DNA of 7,569 nt from Bacteroidota bacterium (lineage in GTDB: Bacteria; Bacteroidota; Bacteroidia; Bacteroidales; PXBB01): positions 1-7,569 of the forward strand of contig JAKIYU010000124.1 in NCBI GenBank assembly GCA_022708385.1, given 5' to 3'. How positions within the stretch are numbered: the first letter of the stretch is position 1; the number at the start of each line of letters is the position of its first letter. Made by a program: the position numbers and the translations under genes. Positions 1 through 7,531 of the stretch are shown here, one piece after another. The notes beneath the pieces are model-generated. The model did not search any database and had not been told where the DNA came from. It saw only the letters and a program-made list of their open reading frames with translations.

Positions 1-63
1 GTCTAATATAGTTTAATTGATTTTCAATCGGCATATCATTCAAAATTACAAAATGTTATACAA

Positions 64-71
64 CAAAGGTA
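64..71 (-). promoter_or_regulatory. Candidate minus-strand -7 promoter element
   Basis: Read on the minus strand this is TACCTTTG, a full match to the Bacteroidetes sigma-A -7 consensus TAnnTTTG. It would drive transcription leftwards, out of the window, for a divergent gene that is not visible here. No convincing TTG or TTTG -33 element is visible at the expected distance, and the region is very AT-rich, so a chance match is quite possible. Confidence 0.2.
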
Positions 72-111
72 ATCGTAATTATTTTTTTTCTAATTTTATT
101 AAAAAAAGTTT

Positions 112-984
112 ATGAAACGTCCAGGGATATTTGCCAGCTTAATAATTGTTTTTATTATGTTTTGTTTACATTGTTCCATAAAGGCGCAAAACATAGTTTT
201 CGGCCCCCGTACGGGCATAAATATTATAAATACTTACAAAACCGCTTATGACAAAAGCCTGTACAGCTTTGGTTATGATTTTGGGCTGTATGCTGAAAAG
301 TCCGTTTACAAGAATTTCTCAATAGGCCTTGAATGCAATCTGACCCAAAAGAAACAGGCCTTCAGCACCCTTACTTATGGTTCATTTTTTAAAACTGTTG
401 ATGCATTCCTGACCGGCTTTGGCAGCCTTTTACCTGTTGATATAAGCATTGAAGACATACTCGAAAGTGCCCTTGGAAGTTCATCTGAGCTCATCAATGA
501 TACTGTTTTTAATTATTACAGGGGAATGACCCATTACACCTACATTGAGCTTCCGCTTTTACTGTCGTATAAGTATAAAAAGCTGGTTATTGAAGCCGGA
601 CCCTGTTTCAGTTTTCTAGCCGGGGCTACCACCTACAGTCTGAGCAAACAGGAAATACCTCTCCTGGACATGCTTCCCAAAGAAGTCTTTGACACCATTG
701 ACTACGGGGCCTATATTTACGGCACCATGACTTCTTTATTTCCGGCCTACAGTGATACGCTTTTTGACGAGACCTCATCGGTGCAAGGAATATCCAAATT
801 CAATACAGGTATTGTAGCAGGGCTCAACTACCAAATATGCAACAACTTATCTCTGACATTAAGGTACTCACACATGTTTTCTTATGTAAATACGGATGGC
901 GGAAATAAAAACAGGCATAGTTTAGTTAATGTAGGATTGAAGTACAATTTAGGAAGCCTGATATATGGAAAACCCTTGCTATGA
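112..984 (+). CDS. PorT-type outer-membrane beta-barrel protein
   Basis: This is a 290-residue secreted protein, probably an outer-membrane beta-barrel of the PorT / OMP_b-brl_2 type. Residues 1-26 form a signal peptide: a KR-containing start, a hydrophobic stretch and a cleavage site after KAQ, typical of Bacteroidetes. The rest alternates aromatic and polar residues as expected of transmembrane beta-strands. Family-like pieces include a GPRTGIN strand near the start, YTYIELPLLLSYKY in the middle, an EAGPCFSFLAG strand, and a final GLNYQICNNLSLTLRYSH followed by VNVGLKYNLG, the usual closing strands. Residues about 95-140 and 185-230 look like long loops. The start is the first ATG, after an A-rich leader (AAAAAAAG) and no clear Shine-Dalgarno. 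It ends with TGA at 982-984 immediately after the expected terminal strand, so TGA works as a stop here. Members of this family are mostly uncharacterised; no specific substrate can be assigned. No linked partner gene is seen. Confidence 0.85.
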   Translation: MKRPGIFASLIIVFIMFCLHCSIKAQNIVFGPRTGINIINTYKTAYDKSLYSFGYDFGLYAEKSVYKNFSIGLECNLTQKKQAFSTLTYGSFFKTVDAFLTGFGSLLPVDISIEDILESALGSSSELINDTVFNYYRGMTHYTYIELPLLLSYKYKKLVIEAGPCFSFLAGATTYSLSKQEIPLLDMLPKEVFDTIDYGAYIYGTMTSLFPAYSDTLFDETSSVQGISKFNTGIVAGLNYQICNNLSLTLRYSHMFSYVNTDGGNKNRHSLVNVGLKYNLGSLIYGKPLL

Positions 985-1120
985 AACAACAATAAACCAA
1001 ACGCGGCACATGACAATATAGAAACTTTATTAAGAGCTTATATTTTTATTTGATTCCCTATTTTAAACAGATTTGCAGATACAGAAAAAAAATATTACAC
1101 CCCATCAAAAAAAGGTTTTA

Positions 1121-1128
1121 TACCTTTG
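1121..1128 (+). promoter_or_regulatory. Candidate -7 promoter element for antiporter operon
   Basis: TACCTTTG matches the Bacteroidetes -7 element TAnnTTTG exactly. It would place the transcription start near 1135 and give a leader of about 70 bases before the antiporter ATG at 1207. A good -33 TTTG element is not visible. It is the best promoter candidate for the antiporter-cupin-gapN group, and it lies in the only sizeable gap (985-1206) upstream of that group. That gap is otherwise AT-rich with poly-A and poly-T tracts and no convincing gene. Confidence 0.4.
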
Positions 1129-1206
1129 TAAAGTTGATTTTGTGTGCTGTTGGCGGATTAATTTTTTATTTTAACTATTTCAAAAATTCTCAATTACTGA
1201 TATATC

Positions 1207-2379
1207 ATGACACAAGCTATAGTAATAGTCATTTGTTCTTTATTATTATTGGCCTATATATTTGACCTTACTTCTTCTTTTACGAAAATTCCCTCTGTAA
1301 TACTGCTGTTGCTTTTAGGATGGCTGGGGCGACAGATAATAGATTTTCTCGGTTTTAAAATGCCTGACTTTTCTGTGCTTCTGCCAGTTATCGGTACTAT
1401 CGGGCTGATACTGATTGTTCTTGAGGGCGCCATGGAACTGAAGATAAATAAATCCAAAGTAGGTTTGATAAACAAATCGCTTTTTCCTCCCCTCATTTCA
1501 ATGCTGGCGTTAGCCTTCTTAATTGCAGTTATATTTCATTATTATGGTGGTTTTTCGTTTATTCACTGCCTTATCAATGCGGTGCCATTTTGTGTTATCA
1601 GCAGTGCCATTGCGATACCGAGTGTAAAATCCCTGGCAGCATCGGACAGAGAGTTTGTGGTTTACGAAAGCAGCCTTTCAGATATAACAGGAGTACTATT
1701 TTTTAATTTTATTTCATTAAATGAAACATTCGATATTTCTTCATTAGGGCACTCATTTTTACAACTTATCATCATAACTCTTGTTTCCTTAATTTCCACA
1801 GTAGGTTTGTCATTTCTATTGAGTAAAATAGAGCACCACGTAAAATTTATACCCATAATTGTACTGGTTATATTAATATATGCCATAACCAAATCTTTTC
1901 ATCTGCCTTCTCTCATTTTTATCCTTTTGTTCGGCATTGTCCTGGGTAATCTCGAAGCATTGAAGCGCTTTAAGTGGATTGAAAAATTCCGCCCGGACAT
2001 TCTGGACAAGGAAGTAAAACGCTTTAAAGAACTGACCTTTGAAGCATCATTTCTGATACGTGCCATATTTTTTTTATTGTTTGGTTATTTAATTGACACA
2101 AATGAAGTATTGAACACTGACACAATTATTTGGGCAGTGGGTATAGTAGCTGTTATTTACATCTTCAGGTACTTACAACTCAAATTTTCGGGCCTTGCCA
2201 TTAAACCGTTGATATTTGCAGCTCCCAGGGGACTAATTACCGTGTTATTATTTCTATCAATTGAAAAAACGCAAAGCATATCACTTGTAAACAAATCACT
2301 TGTTATTCAGGTTGTATTGCTCACAGCTTTTATTATGATGGCCGGTTTTATTACTACCAGGAATGCAGTGAAAGATTAA
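1207..2379 (+). CDS. CPA1-like cation:proton antiporter
   Basis: This 390-residue integral membrane protein resembles the monovalent cation/proton antiporter superfamily (Na_H_Exchanger, CPA1-like). Such proteins exchange Na+ or K+ for protons across the inner membrane and help control pH and salt. About 11-12 hydrophobic segments are spread over the whole length, starting directly at the N-terminus. Family-like landmarks are an early amphipathic LGWLGRQI segment, an LEGAMELK segment (residues about 75-82), the SSAIAIPSV stretch (132-140) at the place of the discontinuous helix, and ESSLSDITG (154-162). In that last motif Asp159 sits where CPA1 proteins carry their ion-binding N-D pair, here S-D. 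A conserved-looking AAPRGLITVLL helix lies near the C-terminus. Length is normal for a member without a cytoplasmic regulatory domain. There is no clear Shine-Dalgarno before the ATG; this start gives a complete first helix. The next gene begins 22 bases after the stop, suggesting co-transcription. Ion specificity cannot be read from sequence. Confidence 0.87.
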   Translation: MTQAIVIVICSLLLLAYIFDLTSSFTKIPSVILLLLLGWLGRQIIDFLGFKMPDFSVLLPVIGTIGLILIVLEGAMELKINKSKVGLINKSLFPPLISMLALAFLIAVIFHYYGGFSFIHCLINAVPFCVISSAIAIPSVKSLAASDREFVVYESSLSDITGVLFFNFISLNETFDISSLGHSFLQLIIITLVSLISTVGLSFLLSKIEHHVKFIPIIVLVILIYAITKSFHLPSLIFILLFGIVLGNLEALKRFKWIEKFRPDILDKEVKRFKELTFEASFLIRAIFFLLFGYLIDTNEVLNTDTIIWAVGIVAVIYIFRYLQLKFSGLAIKPLIFAAPRGLITVLLFLSIEKTQSISLVNKSLVIQVVLLTAFIMMAGFITTRNAVKD

Positions 2380-2401
2380 TTATTCACTTAAAAAAAAGAT
2401 T

Positions 2402-2740
2402 ATGATTTCAAGAAACTACAAAACCGAATTACCCAAAGAGAATCCACACAAAGTTGACGTCAGGCAGGTGTACGATGACCCGTCGGCACAAATCATGCAC
2501 ATCACACTGCAACAGGGAGAGAAGTTAAAGCCTCATAAAACACCCGTTGATGTGGTATTTTATATCCTTGAGGGCATGCCTTCCGTTCATATTGGGAATG
2601 AAGTAATGACTTTCGGACCAGATACTTTGATTGAAAGCCCCGCCCAAATAGTACATTTCCTGAGCAACGAGGGCAAAGTATAGGCACGCATCCTGGTTAT
2701 TAAAGCACCACGCCCTGTAATTCCGACCAAAGTTTTATAA
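2402..2740 (+). pseudogene. Small cupin-domain protein with in-frame TAG
   Basis: This is a single-domain cupin, a small beta-barrel fold. As written the frame ends at TAG 2681-2683 after 93 residues. It continues in the same frame with ARILVIKAPRP and a short tail to TAA at 2738-2740. Small cupins of this group end with just such an LVIK-x-P-R-P strand, so the intact gene was most likely 112 residues. Cupin motif 1 is recognisable as a G-E-K-L-K-P-H-K segment followed by a hydrophobic strand and LEG; only one of the two usual metal-binding histidines is present. Motif 2 is SPAQIVHFLSNEG with one His. Whether it binds metal is therefore uncertain, and no substrate is known. It lies 22 bases after the antiporter and 13 bases before gapN, consistent with one operon. 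The truncated version would lose the final barrel strand and probably fold poorly. The TAG could also be a sequencing error. Confidence 0.75.
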
Positions 2741-2753
2741 ATAAACGAGACAC

Positions 2754-3849
2754 ATGAATTCAGAAAGCCATTACATTAGGCAAGACGATATTCCGGAAGT
2801 ATTCAGGCTGACCACGCCCATAAACCAGACGCATTACCTGATAAACGGGGAACTGCATTTCTGGCATGGCGATTTTGAAACATTCACCACTCATGGATGC
2901 TTTCAGGGAAGCCTTTCCAAATGGTGTGGTAAATATTGTGTATGGCAACGGACAGGAAGTCATTGAGCCCATCATGTCATCGGGTAAAGTAAATGTGCTG
3001 GCTTTTATTGGGCCATGCAAAGTAGCCGATATTCTCAAGAAACAACACCCTTACCCTCACCTGCTAAAGTCGGTTCTGGGGCTTGAAGCAAAAAAACCGG
3101 CCATCATTCTGCACGATGCCGATTTGGAGAATACCGTGAAGGAGTGTATTACAGGCGCCCTGTCGTTCAACGGGCAAAGATGCACGGCCTTAAAAATTCT
3201 GTTCGTTCAGGAAAGTCTCTATGATGATTTTATTGAAAAATTCAGTTGTGCGGTTGACAATCTGACATTAGACCTGTCCTGGAACCAACAGGTAGATTTG
3301 ACGCCTTTACCCGAAAAAGACAAACCGCTCTGGTTATCGGAACTGGTAAAGGATGCGTTAGAAAAGGGTGCAGTCGTATGCAATAAAAAGGGAGGTATCG
3401 TTGATGACACCTCATTTTTTCCTGTGGTACTGACAAACGTCAGCAAAGACATGCGCATTTATCACGAAGAGCAGTTCGGCCCGGTGATTCCGGTTATCAA
3501 ATTCAGGGATATTGCCGAACCGCTTAACTATGTGGTGGAGTCGAAGTATGGCCAACAGGCGAGCATTTTCGGCCAGGACCCGCAACAAATATCGTTACTT
3601 ACCGATACGTTAGTTAACCAGGTTTGCCGTGTCAATATCAATTCCCAATGTCAGCGGGGTCCCGACATTTTTCCATTTACAGGCAGGAAGGATTCAGCCG
3701 AGGCTATCCTCTCGGTCAGCGATGCATTGCGGGTATTCTCCATACGTACCATGGTGGCCCTGAAAGAAACCGACCTGAATAAGAAAATACTGACGGAGAT
3801 ACTTAATGAAAAGAGGTCCGGCTTTATCAGAACAGATTATATACTCTAA
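2754..3849 (+). pseudogene. gapN: gapN-like aldehyde dehydrogenase, internal deletion
   Basis: Two pieces of one gene, similar to NADP-dependent non-phosphorylating glyceraldehyde-3-phosphate dehydrogenase (aldehyde dehydrogenase superfamily), which oxidises glyceraldehyde-3-phosphate to 3-phosphoglycerate and makes NADPH. The start (ATG 2754) gives the family N-terminus, ending in INQTHYLINGELHFW. At about 2862-2882 homology jumps to another frame (+1) and resumes at KHSPLMDAF, deep in the protein, then runs unbroken to the normal TDYIL C-terminus at 3849. The catalytic loop FNGQRCTALK with its nucleophile Cys (codon 3181-3183) is kept, as are LGLEAKKPAII, HEEQFGPVIPV and NSQCQRGPD-x-FPF-x-GRKDSAE. 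The Bacteroidetes family is about 530-540 residues from memory; only about 366 codons remain, so about 160-170 are gone, including much of the nucleotide-binding Rossmann region with its FNYP and KP motifs. A protein starting at the internal ATG 2866 (327 residues) would lack the cofactor site, so activity is not expected. A chimeric or collapsed assembly is the alternative to a real deletion. Confidence 0.85.
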
Positions 3850-3876
3850 AAAATAATAATAAAGCAATAATAAATT

Positions 3877-3884
3877 TACATTTG
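3877..3884 (+). promoter_or_regulatory. Candidate -7 promoter element for PNGase-like gene
   Basis: TACATTTG is an exact match to the Bacteroidetes -7 consensus TAnnTTTG. It lies 35 bases upstream of the ATG at 3920, giving a predicted transcript start near 3891 and a leader of about 30 bases. The surrounding 11 bases TTTACATTTGT recur exactly at 7411-7421, before the next gene. A -33 TTTG is not obvious. Its presence suggests that the PNGase-like gene has its own promoter, separate from the antiporter group. Confidence 0.5.
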
Positions 3885-4831
3885 TATAAAATAGTTAATT
3901 CTCCACTATTCAATTATTTATGAGAAAATTTATCCTTATTTTATCCCTGCTGGTCTTAATGTCCGGTAGAATATTCAGCCAGAACAACGACACCATTACT
4001 GTGCAAACCTTCACTTTTGGAGCGCCCCAGGAAGCCTGGTTTAATTTTCCGTCTGACACGGTAAAATTTGAAAAAATACTGATGCTTTACACGCTTAAGT
4101 GCAATCCCGCACAGAACCCTGCCTGCGGCGAGTGAGACTACCTTACCTACACCTATCTTTACGACCATACAGGGCTCACCGATTCGTCCATAGTGCATCA
4201 GCCCGTGTTTAAAGTGAACGACAATACTGTTGACAGCTTTATGTATGTGAATACCCCCACTTACAGCTACCAGGGCAACTGGCAGTATGGCATCGTGCAC
4301 GATGACACGACTAGCCTCGACACTTTTGCACTCGGTAACGGGATACTGACAGTTGCCCATCCTTTCGGCGCCGCCTCACCCGTATCGCACAGCAGGTACC
4401 TGTGGAAAGCACAGGAACTGAGTGCAGCAGGCATGACAGCCGGAAATATTTCAGGACTGCGGTTTAACATACTGACTGCGGGCAGCCTGCTGCATAACCT
4501 GACCATCAGGTTAAAGAACAGCACGCTCGATTCCCTCCATGAAAGCAGCTTTGACGCCAGCGGCCTGACAGAAGTTTACAGGCAGAATACAGCCTTTGCA
4601 GCACCGGGCTGGCATAGTTTACAGTTTACAACCCCGTTTGCATGGGATGGCAGCAGCAACATTATCGTGGAAATCACCTACAACAATGTATCATCAGGCA
4701 CAAACAACATATCTGCTGCCTCTGATGCAGGTTTCAGTGCCGGATTGCTGCGCAGCGGCAGCGACAGGGTCATGGCCGTTCATAATGGGGCCTATGCCAA
4801 TGTTCCTGTTAACGATGGCCTGCAACAAATA

Positions 4832-5345
4832 GATTCTGTAATCAGCATAGCCTTCTGGGCTTATGGCGATGCCACCCTGCAACCTCAGAACGGCAGTTGT
4901 TTTGAAGGCGTTGACTCCGTGGGCAACAGGGTAGTAAATGCCCATGTGCCCTGGTCGGACAGTAATGTTTACTGGGATGCCGGCAACGACGGCGGCTCCT
5001 ACGACCTTATCAGCAAGGCAGCCACAGCCGAAAACATCAAAGGGCGCTGGAACCACTGGACATTTACCAAGAATGCGGGTACCGGTTCGATGAAAATATA
5101 TCTCAACGGGGTTCTGTGGCAAAGCGGCACAGCCAAACTGCGCACCATGAAAGAAATCCGTAAATTTTATATAGGTAAGGGCACATGGAATGGCGCCCTT
5201 AGTTATGAAGGCCGCATGGATGAGTTTGCAGTTTTCAACACCGAGCTTGACCAGGCCGCTATTCAGGATGTTATGTTGCACGGCGCCGGCAATAGCAGTC
5301 CCCTGCACAACAATCTGGTACTATATTTTAATTTCGACGACAACA
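4832..5345 (+). other. LamG-like (concanavalin-fold) domain inside the PNGase-like gene
   Basis: Residues about 305-475 of the composite protein form a laminin-G-like jelly roll of the LamG_3 kind. Landmarks in order are ISIAFWAYGD, an NVYWDAGNDGGSYD segment, GRWNHWTFTKN, MKIYLNGVLW, IGKGTWNG, GRMDEFAVFNTELD and a closing LVLYFNFDD strand. The W-N-H-W-T-F and D-E-F-x-V-x-N signatures are typical of such domains in secreted Bacteroidetes proteins, where they often bind carbohydrate. It is preceded by another beta-rich module (about 4330-4720, with SAAGMTAGNISGLRF and FAWDGSSNIIVEITYNN) of a type common in T9SS cargo. Glycan binding is inferred, not shown. Confidence 0.75.
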
Positions 5346-6389
5346 GTTTTGTTCAGGCTGCCGACAGCGCCCCCGGCAACCATGCCCCTGCCCTTTACAC
5401 CGCTGCCGGCAATCCGCTTAAGCATGCAGATGACTATATTTACGGCTTTGTACAGAGCACTGAAAGACCCAACGTTGTTTTTGAGCAAGGCACCTTTGTT
5501 TCCCACACTGACTCCCTATTTGTGACAGACTCAATCATGACCCCGCCTGAACAGGTGGTAAGTTACGCCGACTCCGTTAATAACCCCGGCCTGCCAGTTG
5601 ACACCCTGTTTTTATGGAAAGCAGGGTATTACAATTACGTATATGACCTGAACGGTGGTTTGAACGACTCGCTTTATATCACGCCCGACAGCATGCTGGT
5701 GCAGTCGTACTACGACTATTACCGCAAGTTTCCGCAGGTAATACGTTACGAGCTTGCGCGTTACATTACGCCTTATGGTAATGGGCTTAGCCTTGGCAAC
5801 GGATGGACTTGGACTTTCGATGTTACAGATTATCGTCCCCTGCTGGCCGATAGCGTACACCTTTCGGCAGGCAACTGGCAGGAATTGTTGGACATGAAGT
5901 TTGTGATGATAAAAGGCACACCGCCGCGCGATGTCATCAGCATACAGAATTTGTGGAACGGCGGCTTTAACTATGGGCAGACTGCCGACCCCATTGAAAG
6001 CCACCTGACACCCAAAAAAATTTATATCCCCACCAATGCAGTAACGGCACGATGGAAGTCGCGTATTACAGGGCATGGTATGGATTCGCCTCAAAACTGC
6101 GCAGAATTCTGCGCCAAGAACCATTACTTTAAGGTAAACGACACCCTGCGTTACACACAACTGGTATGGCGCGATAACTGCGACCTGAACCCGCTGTACC
6201 CACAGGGAGGCACATGGGTTTATGACCGTGCCAACTGGTGCCCCGGCGCTGAGGTGTGGACCTACAATTTTGAGCTGACACCCTATATAAACCCTGGCGA
6301 TTCCCTGACACTTGACCACGATGTGCAACCTTATACCAACACAAGCGGCTGGGACTATTACCAAATTGAGGACCAACTGGTATGTTATG

Positions 6390-6396
6390 CCCCCCC
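6390..6396 (+). other. C7 homopolymer at the frameshift site
   Basis: Seven consecutive C bases sit where homology passes from the frame of 3920-6389 to the frame of 6459-7352. Removing one C joins VCYAP to LHFTLGASIENVLSP, which restores the continuous protein. This is a +1 slippage site: either a real indel (possibly switchable) or a homopolymer read error. Confidence 0.7.
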
Positions 6397-7103
6397 TGCA
6401 CTTCACACTCGGTGCATCTATTGAAAACGTGCTTTCTCCCACTCTAGACCAGATGTAGAGCCGGCACAACCCTATATGCACCAAACCCACTGTGGTCATC
6501 AAAAACAATGGCAGTACCAACCTGACTTCACTTTCGATAAGCTATGGCATAACGGGAAGCACTCTTTCGGTTTATAACTGGACCGGGGTACTCAAATTTG
6601 GAGAAACAGCGACAGTAGAACTGGATTCCTTCGCATGGATGCAGGGAGCTTCCACCTTTACTGTAAATATTTGCAGTCCCAACGGCGGTGTGGATGAGTA
6701 TGCACAAAACAACACACGGGTAACGCCATTCACTTATGTGCCTGTCATGCCTTCGAAATTTGTGATTGAATTTAAAACCAACAACTACCCCTATCAAAAT
6801 TCCTACACCCTTGCCGATGTGGCTGGCAATGAAATATGGGCACGATCTAACCTTACCGCCAATACTACATACAAAGATACGCTCGAACTTTCTGATGGCT
6901 GTTATATCTTTAAACTTATTGATACCGGTGAAAATGGCCTCACATGGTGGGCAAATACATCACAGGGCAGTGGCAGCATTCGCTTCAGAAGTGCTACAAG
7001 CCCCGTAGTTCTCAAAAACTTCAACTCAGACTTTGGCGGGGAAGTGTATATGCAGTTTACTGTAGGTCTAACCAGCCAAGTGGATGATTATATTTTCACA
7101 AAA

Positions 7104-7349
7104 GTTCCGTTCATGAATGTTTATCCCAACCCTGCCGAAGATATTGTAAACATTGACTTTGACCTGCCTTCGCGTGAAAGCGGCAGCATTGAAGTCAGAG
7201 ACATGTATGGAAAGCACATTACGACTTTGCCCTTTGAGGATAAGGTGGCTCATCATATCGTTTTAAACGGCAGCATACTGAGAACCGGCGTTTATTTTAT
7301 AACACTGCGGTCGGGAAAATACATAGTTTCCAAAAAACTTATTTTTCGG
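7104..7349 (+). other. T9SS type A C-terminal sorting domain
   Basis: The last 80 or so residues contain VYPNPAED, then VNIDFDLP, IEVRDMYGKHI, a G-x-Y-F-I-T-L-R strand and the terminal KYIVSKKLIFR. This is the standard Por secretion tail that directs a protein through the type IX secretion system to the cell surface or medium, where it is removed by the sortase-like PorU. It is intact but out of reach of the upstream start because of the three lesions in the gene. Confidence 0.92.
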
Positions 7350-7412
7350 TAAATTGCAAATAAATAGCCGTATATAGCAAGAAGTACATTAAATATTTAT
7401 TAAAATAATCTT

Positions 7413-7420
7413 TACATTTG
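7413..7420 (+). promoter_or_regulatory. Candidate -7 promoter element for the right-end gene
   Basis: TACATTTG matches TAnnTTTG exactly, and the 11-base TTTACATTTGT (7411-7421) is identical to the one at 3875-3885. It would start transcripts near 7427, leaving a leader of about 105 bases before the ATG at 7532. That leader contains very short reading frames but no clear structure. No strong -33 element or terminator for the preceding gene was found in 7353-7412; a 10-base AT palindrome (7390-7399) is too weak to call. Confidence 0.45.
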
Positions 7421-7531
7421 TCCACAAACTTTTAAAATAGACCTTATGAAACCAACATGATTAGAAACACCAAATTGCATGAAAATAAAATTTTACCGAA
7501 CTTTGATGGCTAATCAATAAAAACGGAGAAT

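Larger units (their letters stand above)
3920..7352 (+). pseudogene. Secreted PNGase F-like protein with LamG insert and T9SS tail, three lesions
   Basis: One ancestral gene of about 1143 codons, now in pieces. Residues 1-21 are a signal peptide ending in IFSQ. PNGase F-like domain 1 begins at about residue 30, is interrupted by a large insert (about 87-600) and resumes at YITPYGNG (about 615). Domain 2 follows with CAEFC (727-731), NCD (C754) and DRANWCPG (769-776). A CARDB-like beta-sandwich (about 850-940), another beta-rich module, and a T9SS type A sorting domain (about 1065-1143) complete it. Compared with the Elizabethkingia (Flavobacterium) PNGase F sequence from memory, all six disulfide cysteines are present, with equivalents of D60 (D73), E206 (E729), R248 (R770) and W251 (W773). 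The equivalents of E118, R61, W191 and W207 are Gly, Tyr, His and Phe. PNGase F cuts N-glycans from asparagine; with these changes the activity or substrate here may differ. Lesions: TGA 4133-4135 (expected Trp), +1 shift at C7 6390-6396, TAG 6456-6458 (expected Tyr). Coding character is otherwise well preserved, so the damage is recent or an artefact. Confidence 0.87.

Noticed and set aside
1050..1265. A 71-codon open frame before and overlapping the antiporter
   Set aside because: It overlaps the antiporter start by almost 60 bases, has no recognisable domain or ribosome binding site, lies over a promoter-like element, and reads as low-complexity AT-rich sequence.
2871..2891. DFETFTT in the first gapN frame, resembling the family NETFTT motif
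   Set aside because: The overlapping +1 frame already matches the family at KHSPLMDAF over the same bases, and the following residues in the first frame do not match. The resemblance is probably chance.
4193..6424. A stand-alone 743-residue protein starting at ATG 4193
   Set aside because: The same frame extends upstream through the TGA to the signal peptide at 3920, with clear homology on both sides. ATG 4193 lies in the middle of a domain and has no ribosome binding site.
3920..6458. Stop-codon reassignment (TGA as Trp, TAG as an amino acid)
   Set aside because: The intact gene at 112-984 ends at TGA exactly at the family C-terminus, and the stops here are of two types alongside a frameshift and a deletion. 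Gene decay or error explains all of it more simply.
5612..6520. Long minus-strand open frame of 302 codons, and a similar one at 4694-5308
   Set aside because: They lie opposite the well-supported PNGase-like gene, which has matching homology, and encode no recognisable protein. They are shadow frames of the coding strand.
7390..7399. AT-only palindrome as a terminator for the PNGase-like gene
   Set aside because: It is 10 bases of pure A/T with no GC stem or loop, so it would not form a stable hairpin.
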